A stretch of DNA of 64,000 nucleotides from Armatimonadota bacterium (lineage in GTDB: Bacteria > Armatimonadota > Zipacnadia > JAUWAU01): NCBI GenBank assembly GCA_030601885.1, contig JAUWAU010000028.1, forward strand, positions 1 to 64,000. Reading direction: 5' to 3'. Numbering within the stretch: position 1 is the stretch's first letter; every line of letters begins with the position of its first letter. Shown piece by piece: positions 1 through 6,676 of the stretch. The position numbers were made by a program, and so were the translations under genes. The notes beneath the pieces were generated by a model. That model did no database searches, was not told the origin of the DNA, and saw only the letters and a list, made by a program, of their open reading frames with translations.

Positions 1-457
1 AGAAGTTGCCCGGGCCGGAGCTCTGGGTGGTGTTGCGTCGCAGCCTGGGCGAGTCGGCAGAGCTCAAGGCGTATCTGAGCAACGCGCCAGCGCGCACGCC
101 CCGCCAGGAGCTGGTGCGGCTCAGCGGTCTGCGCTGGCCCATCGAGACGTGTTTCCAGCAGGCCAAGGGAGAGCTGGGCATGGATGAGTACCAGACGCGC
201 TCGTGGCGCGGCTGGCATCATCACATGACGTTGGTGATCCTGGCGCATCATTTCCTGCTTCGCCTCAAGCTGCAGCATAAAAAAGGGCGCCGGCGCTCAC
301 GCTCCGGCAAGTCTGTATCCTGCTGGCAGCCGCCTTCGCCCGCGGTGACCTGACTGCATCGGAGGCTATGGCGCTCGTGCGCCACATCCAGCGCACGAAC
401 CACAAGGCCAAAGTGTCTCACTATCGCCACCACGCTAAGCGCCGCGACAAACCATGA
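1..457 (+). pseudogene. C-terminal part of an IS4/IS701-type DDE transposase, frameshifted
   Basis: The gene enters from beyond the left edge. The first frame (6-353) shows the R-(3)-E-(6)-K spacing of IS4/IS701-type transposases in 'RWPIETCFQQAK', followed by 'EYQTRSWRGWHHHMTL' and a hydrophobic helix. It stops at 353, but the same protein continues in the -1 frame after a run of six A and three G at 279-287: it reads 'LTLRQVCILLAAAFARG' and 'HIQRTNHKAKVSHY' and ends at a TGA at 455-457. The tail is therefore intact but out of frame. Either a one-base indel inactivated the gene or the homopolymer is a slippage site. No terminal inverted repeat could be identified downstream. Family assignment at the IS701/IS4 level is from motif and tail style only. 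Confidence 0.75.
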
Positions 458-695
458 TGAAGCGTCGTAGTAGTATTAATGGTTCATGGTTGATGGTTAA
501 TGACGACGAAGCATCTGCTCATCCCCACACACATGGCAATTGGCGCTAACCGTCGCCCTCCAATCCTCACTCCTTCGCGGTCTACTTCTCCGCCGTAACC
601 GCACAGAACACGGTACACGAGCCTTCCGCACGAAGGAAGAGGCCCGCCGTCGCCGAAAGAGCCAGAGCCTGCTTGCAGGGGACGGAGGCCTGAGA

Positions 696-2942
696 ATGAC
701 ACCGACGAGAACGTACCTCGGCGTCGGCTGGCGCCTTTGCGCGGTTGCAGCAGCGCTGTTCATGGCGGCCCGTGCACCGGCGGAACACCGTCCGCCGTCC
801 ATCGGCATCGTCGTCAACATGGGGCGCTACGATTCCGCCGCGGAAGCGGCCGGGGATGAGGCCAACGTCCGCTGGGGTGATATCGACGCAACCGACGACA
901 CCATCTGCACACAGTGCTTCGCGGCCTGCGAGCTCCGGCACTATCTATGCCAAATGACCGGGTTGGATGAGGACCAGGATGCTAACTTCCCCATCGTGGA
1001 CGACGAGGAGCTTCTCGAAGGCGACCTCATACTGATCGGCGGGCCCGACGGCAATGCGGTCACGCGGCGCCACGCGGCAGATCTGGGCCTCACACAGGCC
1101 GGCCTGGCCGCTCTCGGCCCAGAGGGTTTCCGCATCAAGACTACCGACGCTGGCGGGCAACGCATTCTCGTCATCGCCGGCGGCGGCCGCGTCGGGACGC
1201 TGTACGGTGTGTACGCCTTCCTCGAGCAGCTCGGCGTTCGTTGGTTCGCCCCGGGCCAGATCCACGAGTACGTGCCGCGGGGCGCACTCCCCCGCGTCCC
1301 CGACATGGACATCACTGAGCGTCCGGCCTTCGTCACCCGGGGCTTCTGGGCGTGGGAGGACCGGGGCAATGATGCATTCATCGACTGGATGGCCCGCAAC
1401 CGAATGAACCTGTGGTGCGACGCCCAGAGCAACCACCCGGCGCTCAAGAAGCGCGGCATTCAGCTCACCTGCGGCGGGCACAGGCATCAGTCCCGGTTCA
1501 TCAATCCGCGGGATCCGTACCCGTACAACCATCCCCGCTTCGTTGGCGACGAGGACAAGCCCGACGACCCGTATCCGGTCGGCGACCAGTACGCCGGCGA
1601 CGTTAACGAGGACGGCGTCCTGAGCTGCAGCGAGGCGCATCCCGAGTGGTACGGCCTCCGCGGCGGCAAGCGCAGCTTCAACATTCGCGGCGGCTTCGGG
1701 GACAACTTCTGCACCTCCAACGAGAGCGCCGTCACCGAGTTCATGAAGAACTTCGTCCAGGACTTCATCGACGGTGAGTGGCGCGATGCCGACAGCGTCA
1801 ACTTCTGGATGCTGGACGGGGGCAAATGGTGCGAATGCGACAACTGCACGACGCTCGGCATTCCCACGGATCGGAACTTGCTCCTCGTGCACCGGCTGCG
1901 GCAGGAGATCAAGAAAGCGCGCCTCCGGGGGCGCCTCGGGCGCGACGTGCGGGTTATCTTCCTGGCGTACGCCGATGTGCTGGCGCCACCCACGCGTCCG
2001 CTTCCACCCGACTTCGACTACGAGAACTGCATCGCGACCTACTTCCCCATCGCCCGCTGCTATGTGCATACCTTCGCCGACCCGAGCTGCACCGAGATCA
2101 ATGAACGCTACCGAAGCCACCACCACGGCTGGGCCGTGGATCCCAACCGCCATTACCGTGGGCAGATCTTCATCGGCGAGTACTACAATGTGTCCCGCTA
2201 CAAGTGTCTCCCGATCGTGTATGCCAAGGTCATGGCGAAGGACATCCCGTACTACTACGACACCGGAGCCCGCCACATGCACTACATGCACGTTACCACC
2301 GGGAACTGGGGCACGAAGGCGCTCACGAACTACCAGATGGCCCGCATGCTGTGGGACCCGAAGCTGGACATCGAGGCCCTGTGGGACGACTACTTCTCTC
2401 GGCGCTACGGCGCGGCAGCCCGCGTCATGCGTCACTTCTACGACACGCTCGAGAAGGCGCTGTGCAACGTGACTGTGCTGAAGTATCGTCTCGCCCGGCG
2501 GCTGGAGGGGAACTCAGCCGAGTTGTTCACGGACCGCCACATGAAGTATGAGCAATACCGCCCTGACACTGACGACGGTCCCGACCTGGTGGAGATGGTC
2601 CGGTACGTGGCGCGATGCCGCAAGCTGATCGATCGGGCAGAGGGGATGGAGGTGCCACAGCGAATCAAGGCGCGGATCGCGGAGGACGAGCGCGGCTTCG
2701 CCTACGGGGAGGGTACCATTCACCTCTTCGATCGCGTCGTCCAGGCGACCCTGGCCGACCGCGCGGGCAATGCCGACGAGGCGCGCAGACAGTTTCTCCT
2801 GGCCCGCCCGTATGCCGATGCACTGAAGGCGGACACGACATCTACCACTATGTCCTCCTCCCACGCCAACGAGTCCAACGCCTTCGTCGCCAGCCAGATC
2901 ACAAATGCCTACGCCCGCCTGGAGAAGAGGTACGGCGGATAG
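696..2942 (+). CDS. Secreted DUF4838 domain protein (glycoside-hydrolase-like)
   Basis: The protein is about 748 residues, with a signal peptide ('RLCAVAAALFMAARAPA') followed by a mature protein typical of DUF4838 proteins. It has a small N-terminal alpha/beta domain ending in 'GVYAFLEQLGVRWFAPG', then a barrel-like region rich in aromatic and acidic residues ('MLDGGKWCECDNC', 'YFPIARCY', 'GEYYNVSRY'). Similar proteins sit in polysaccharide-degradation loci; the substrate is not known. The track ORF starts at 540, but the ATG at 696 has GGAGG seven bases upstream and leads straight into the signal peptide, so I use it. The DUF4962/heparinase gene follows after about 65 bp on the same strand and probably shares its transcript. 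A catalytic residue assignment is not possible from sequence alone. Confidence 0.85.
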   Translation: MTPTRTYLGVGWRLCAVAAALFMAARAPAEHRPPSIGIVVNMGRYDSAAEAAGDEANVRWGDIDATDDTICTQCFAACELRHYLCQMTGLDEDQDANFPIVDDEELLEGDLILIGGPDGNAVTRRHAADLGLTQAGLAALGPEGFRIKTTDAGGQRILVIAGGGRVGTLYGVYAFLEQLGVRWFAPGQIHEYVPRGALPRVPDMDITERPAFVTRGFWAWEDRGNDAFIDWMARNRMNLWCDAQSNHPALKKRGIQLTCGGHRHQSRFINPRDPYPYNHPRFVGDEDKPDDPYPVGDQYAGDVNEDGVLSCSEAHPEWYGLRGGKRSFNIRGGFGDNFCTSNESAVTEFMKNFVQDFIDGEWRDADSVNFWMLDGGKWCECDNCTTLGIPTDRNLLLVHRLRQEIKKARLRGRLGRDVRVIFLAYADVLAPPTRPLPPDFDYENCIATYFPIARCYVHTFADPSCTEINERYRSHHHGWAVDPNRHYRGQIFIGEYYNVSRYKCLPIVYAKVMAKDIPYYYDTGARHMHYMHVTTGNWGTKALTNYQMARMLWDPKLDIEALWDDYFSRRYGAAARVMRHFYDTLEKALCNVTVLKYRLARRLEGNSAELFTDRHMKYEQYRPDTDDGPDLVEMVRYVARCRKLIDRAEGMEVPQRIKARIAEDERGFAYGEGTIHLFDRVVQATLADRAGNADEARRQFLLARPYADALKADTTSTTMSSSHANESNAFVASQITNAYARLEKRYGG

Positions 2943-3008
2943 CCATCACGCGCGGCCTGACGGAACCAAGCAGCCTTTCAACCCGATCGTAGCTTTGAGG
3001 TGACCAAC

Positions 3009-5504
3009 ATGCCGAACACCAGCCATCTCCTGCCGCTCACGTCCATCATTGCGCTCATCGCCGTCCTTGCCGGGGGCCTCTCCGCGTCTGCCGCCCCCCT
3101 CCGCCTTGGCGCCGACTGTCGGCTCGAAGACGACCCTCACGAGTATTACAGTCGGTTCGTGAGCTTTCGGCCCGCCGACGGAGCGACCGTAAACCTGAAC
3201 CCTCCGCGCTTTAGCTGGCCCTACGTGCCCGACATCTTTCCGGGCGAAAACGGCGCCTACCCCGTGAACCAGCGCTTCACGCTGCAGATCGCCAATCGGC
3301 CTCACTTCCACGAGCCGGTCGTCGAGGTCCAGGATACGCCCTTCAACTTCTACAATGCGCTCCCCGTGCTGCGCGGATCAGAGAAGTGGTACTGGCGCGT
3401 CGGGTACAACGCCGGCACGGACCGCGAGGAGTGGAGCGAGGTGCTCTCCTTCACTATCGCCCCGGACGCCACCGAGTGGGATCGCTCGGCCCTCGCCGAT
3501 CCGGCGAGGCACCTGCGGGGGCATCCGCGCATTCTCTGGGACGCCGAGAGCTGGCCGGAGATCAAACGCCTCCAGGACACCGACCCCGTCAGCCGCGAGG
3601 TGGCCGCGAAGGCCATCCAGGCGGCCGATCGGGACCTCCGGGCCGGCTGGTACAAGAACTTCCCGCAGGACGACAAGCAGCGACTGAGCTACATGCAAAT
3701 GTGCAAGGGCCTCGTTCGGCTCGGCTTCGCCTATCTGCTCACCGACGATCCCAAGTACCTCGGCTTCAAAGAGCGCCTCCTCCGCATGGCCTCCTGGCCC
3801 AAGGGCGGCTATGCCTCACCCGAGGGCGCCGGCGCGGTGGACAAGTGGGAATCGCATCTCACCGAGTACTTCGGGCTGCTCTACGACTGGTTCTATCACG
3901 AGTGGACGCCTGAGGAACGGGCGACGATCAAGAACTCCCTCGAGTGGCGTATTGACCATACGATCCACAGCTTCGCCTGGCAGCGCAAAGGCGGCACCGT
4001 CATGTCCCACGGATCGCTCGCCACTATCTGCCGCAGCCACGACTACGAGAACATCATGGTCACCACCACCGGCGCCCTGGCCATTGCCGACGAGAGCGAC
4101 ATCGGCCGGGAGGCCCTCGAGCTCGGCCTGCACTATCTCATCGGCATCACTAACGGCTTCGGCGCCGACGAGGGCTGGAACGAGGGCCCCGGGTACGGCA
4201 ACGGAAAGATGAAGTGGCTCATGGCCACCGCCATCTGCTGCGATACCGCGCTGCCGCTTGACTTCGGGAAGAACCCGGCGCTGGCTGCCTATGGGGATTT
4301 CTTCGCCCGCATCACGCCGGTGGGCACGCGGCACTGCTCCTTCGGCAATCGAGCGATCAACGAGCGCGACTGGGCCGGCGCCCGGGCCACGAACTTCCGC
4401 CGCCTCGCCTACCTCACCGGCGACGGGCGCTTCCTGAAGAACCACCACGAGACCCGCGAGCGACTCTACGGGGACGAGGGCAACTACAGCCCCTTCAACC
4501 CGTGGACGGAGTATGTGCTGCCCTACCACTACCAGCGCCCGCCGGAGCGCCTTGAGACCGAATATTCGAAGCTCTTCAAGATCGCTGGCTGGGTCACGGT
4601 CAACTCGCAGCCGCCCAGCTCGTACGCCGACTGGCCCTACTCCGTGGGCATGACCTTCCACTGCCGCCCGCGGGGAAACTACAGCCACGCCTTCCCCAGC
4701 GAGAACGCCTTCGACATCTGGGCCTATGGCGAGACCATCGCCCACGGCGGCGGCACGACGGCCAACCGCGACCCGTACCCCGACCAGAGCATGAGCCACA
4801 ACACGGTTCTCGTGGACGGCATGGGGCAGTGGCAGGACCGGGAGGCCAACCGACTCAAGCAAGTGGGCAATATCAGCGCCTACAAAGAGGGCGCCGGCTA
4901 CGTGTACTTCGCCGGCGACGCCTCGAACGCGTACCAGCGCACGCCGCACCTGAAACGCTTTATTAGGCACGTGCTCTACATGCGCGAGCGATACTTCGTC
5001 ATCTTCGATGACCTGGCGGTGGCCCGCGACCACGAGCCGAGCACGTTCCAGTGGCTCTATCACGTGTACCCCGAGACGCCCCTGGCGCTGGACGACGAGC
5101 GTGGCGCCTTCTCATATCAAGTCGGTAAGACACACGTCACCGTGCAGCACGTGGCCCACGTCGAGGGTCTCGAGCTGACCGATCGCGAAGGGCTCGACGG
5201 GCTCGTCAATCCCCTCACCGGCGAGGACTACCGCGACCGGTGGCTGAACCCGGCGAAGCCGAGGCGGGACAAGCCGCCACTGTTCGCCCACAACATCTGG
5301 GTCACCAACCGCACCCCGGCGCACGACTTCAACTTCCTGGCCGTCGTCTTTCCGTACCCGGAGGGCACAACGCCGCCGACGATCACTCGCCTCGACGACC
5401 TGACGGTGCGCGTTGCGTATGGCAAGCAGCAAGACACCGTCTCGTTCGATGTAAAGTCGCGCCACAAGCCGGATATTATCGTGGACTATGCGGCGATGCG
5501 GTAG
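3009..5504 (+). CDS. Secreted DUF4962 / heparinase II-III family polysaccharide lyase-like protein
   Basis: The protein is about 831 residues with a signal peptide ('SIIALIAVLAGGLSASAAP'). Residues about 30-180 form the N-terminal beta-domain of DUF4962 proteins ('GATVNLNPPRFSWPY', 'WYWRVGYN'). An alpha/alpha toroid follows ('HPRILWDAESWPEIKR', 'DEGWNEGPGYGNGKMKW'). The C-terminal heparinase II/III beta-sandwich is recognised by 'GGGTTANRDPYPDQSMSHNT' followed by 'VLVDGMGQ'. The family cleaves uronic-acid-containing glycans by beta-elimination or acts on related substrates; the substrate here is unknown. The track start is a GTG at 3000; the ATG at 3009 is better placed behind TTGAGGTG. It lies just downstream of the DUF4838 gene, which suggests joint action on one extracellular glycan. 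Confidence 0.85.
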   Translation: MPNTSHLLPLTSIIALIAVLAGGLSASAAPLRLGADCRLEDDPHEYYSRFVSFRPADGATVNLNPPRFSWPYVPDIFPGENGAYPVNQRFTLQIANRPHFHEPVVEVQDTPFNFYNALPVLRGSEKWYWRVGYNAGTDREEWSEVLSFTIAPDATEWDRSALADPARHLRGHPRILWDAESWPEIKRLQDTDPVSREVAAKAIQAADRDLRAGWYKNFPQDDKQRLSYMQMCKGLVRLGFAYLLTDDPKYLGFKERLLRMASWPKGGYASPEGAGAVDKWESHLTEYFGLLYDWFYHEWTPEERATIKNSLEWRIDHTIHSFAWQRKGGTVMSHGSLATICRSHDYENIMVTTTGALAIADESDIGREALELGLHYLIGITNGFGADEGWNEGPGYGNGKMKWLMATAICCDTALPLDFGKNPALAAYGDFFARITPVGTRHCSFGNRAINERDWAGARATNFRRLAYLTGDGRFLKNHHETRERLYGDEGNYSPFNPWTEYVLPYHYQRPPERLETEYSKLFKIAGWVTVNSQPPSSYADWPYSVGMTFHCRPRGNYSHAFPSENAFDIWAYGETIAHGGGTTANRDPYPDQSMSHNTVLVDGMGQWQDREANRLKQVGNISAYKEGAGYVYFAGDASNAYQRTPHLKRFIRHVLYMRERYFVIFDDLAVARDHEPSTFQWLYHVYPETPLALDDERGAFSYQVGKTHVTVQHVAHVEGLELTDREGLDGLVNPLTGEDYRDRWLNPAKPRRDKPPLFAHNIWVTNRTPAHDFNFLAVVFPYPEGTTPPTITRLDDLTVRVAYGKQQDTVSFDVKSRHKPDIIVDYAAMR

Positions 5505-5529
5505 CAGCCAATAGCGCGCAACACTTCAC

Positions 5530-5555
5530 GTAGCGCGGACCTTCTAGCCTGCGAT
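5530..5555 (+). repeat. Degenerate GTAG-headed hairpin (REP-like)
   Basis: GTAG is followed by imperfect arms around CTTC ('GCGGACCTTCTAGCCTGC'). It resembles the better-preserved GTAG-headed palindromes elsewhere in this window. It sits between the DUF4962 gene and an aminotransferase remnant. The stem has several mismatches, so this is a weak call. Confidence 0.3.
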
Positions 5556-5566
5556 CTCATTCAGTG

Positions 5567-5734
5567 ATGAGCTGGCCCGCAGGCGCCCGCGCTCCACGCT
5601 GGAGCGGAGTCCGGGTAGCACTCAACACGATCCAGGCCGAAGGGCACTTGCGCTTTTCGTATGCCAACTCCATCGAGAATATCAATGAAGGCATGCGTCG
5701 CCTCGCCGAGTATGTGCGCGGGCGACGCCAGTGA
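5567..5734 (+). pseudogene. Remnant of the C-terminus of a class I/II aminotransferase
   Basis: This 55-codon open stretch, too short for the ORF track, ends at TGA 5732-5734. It reads 'VRVALNTIQAEGHLRFSYAN' and then 'SIENINEGMRRLAEYV'. That matches the last helix-strand unit of PLP-dependent aspartate-aminotransferase-type enzymes, where a '(G)xLRxSYAxSxENIxEGxxRL' segment precedes the end. Nothing upstream continues the enzyme: the preceding 60 bases are intergenic and the gene before is complete. No ribosome binding site is visible. I read it as the tail of a lost aminotransferase gene, left by deletion or rearrangement next to a degenerate hairpin repeat. A free-standing 55-residue peptide is the less likely alternative. 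Confidence 0.65.
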
Positions 5735-5755
5735 CGCTGCGAGGGATCGACTACC

Positions 5756-6577
5756 GTGCTGAGCTGGGGCACCTGGGAATGTGCGGACTGCGGTCGCGCT
5801 CTTCGACCCGGTGACCGCCTGTGTCCCAACTGCGGCTCGACGCGGGCGCGTCGCCGCTACATTCCGTCGGGACGGCGCTTCAACTGGGCTTATGCGATCG
5901 TGGCGCTTCTTGTGCTGGGCGCCGTTGCATTCCTGGTGACATCGCGCTTCGCCCACCGGCCGTCTTCCACTGGGGAGGTGATCCGGCACTTCCGGCGAGG
6001 TCAGGAGTTGCTGGAGGCGGGTCGGCACGAGGAGGCAATTGCGGAGTTTGAGACGGTGACGCGCATGGCGCCCGAGAGCGTCGCCGGACACCACGAGCTC
6101 GCCAGGGCGTGCGACGTGGCCGGCCGCCATGCCGACGCCGTGCGAGCGCTGCGGCATACGCTGCGGGCGACGCTTACCGATAAGACCATCACGAACACCA
6201 CTCGGAACTCGGAGGAAGCCGAGCTCCGCTGCGAGCTGGCGATGCTCCTGGCCAAGGCCGACGCGTTCCCGGAGGCGATGGCAGAGATCGAGAAGGCCAG
6301 CCGTCGGGATCCGTCGATCGAGCGCACTCCCGACTATCAGATTGCGCTTGCCATCGTGCAAGCCGGACGGGGGCGGTTGGAGGCGGGGCGCCGGGCGCTG
6401 AGGCGTGCCATGGAGTTATCGCCGAAGGCCACACGCGACGCGGTCGAGCGCTGGATCGCCGACCGGCCCAACGGGCCGGAAGTGCCGCTGCTGCGGAGTA
6501 TTCTGGCCGAGGGCAACATGCCCCGGGGTGCCGCTTCCGACGTGGGGCCCTCGGCAGCTCCCATCGACGAAGGGTAG
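5756..6577 (+). CDS. Zinc-ribbon, single-TM, TPR-containing membrane protein
   Basis: The protein is 273 residues. An N-terminal zinc ribbon has two CxxC knuckles ('WECADCGRALRPGDRLCPNC'). One membrane segment follows at about residues 45-62 ('AYAIVALLVLGAVAFLV'). The rest is helical with TPR-type repeats ('GQELLEAGRHEEAIAEFETV', 'HHELARACDVAGRHADAV'). The same plan occurs in the gene at 30792-31730, and TM/TPR parts recur at 21289 and 31825, so this genome has a small family of such proteins. The likely role is a membrane-anchored scaffold; the partner is unknown. The start is a GTG at 5756, directly downstream of the aminotransferase remnant. Confidence 0.8.
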   Translation: MLSWGTWECADCGRALRPGDRLCPNCGSTRARRRYIPSGRRFNWAYAIVALLVLGAVAFLVTSRFAHRPSSTGEVIRHFRRGQELLEAGRHEEAIAEFETVTRMAPESVAGHHELARACDVAGRHADAVRALRHTLRATLTDKTITNTTRNSEEAELRCELAMLLAKADAFPEAMAEIEKASRRDPSIERTPDYQIALAIVQAGRGRLEAGRRALRRAMELSPKATRDAVERWIADRPNGPEVPLLRSILAEGNMPRGAASDVGPSAAPIDEG

Positions 6578-6676
6578 CATCCGCTGCGCACCCCGGCTTG
6601 GTGCGCAACCTCTGCCGCCCCACCCAGCGGTGACGCGGGGACAGTGAGCTGCCCGTGCTACCGTCGGCCCCCGAGG

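Noticed and set aside
945-2435. Long minus-strand ORF of 496 codons opposite the DUF4838 gene
   Set aside because: It is a shadow of GC-rich codon use. The translation is Val/Ala/Arg-rich with no domain, and the plus-strand gene is clearly real.
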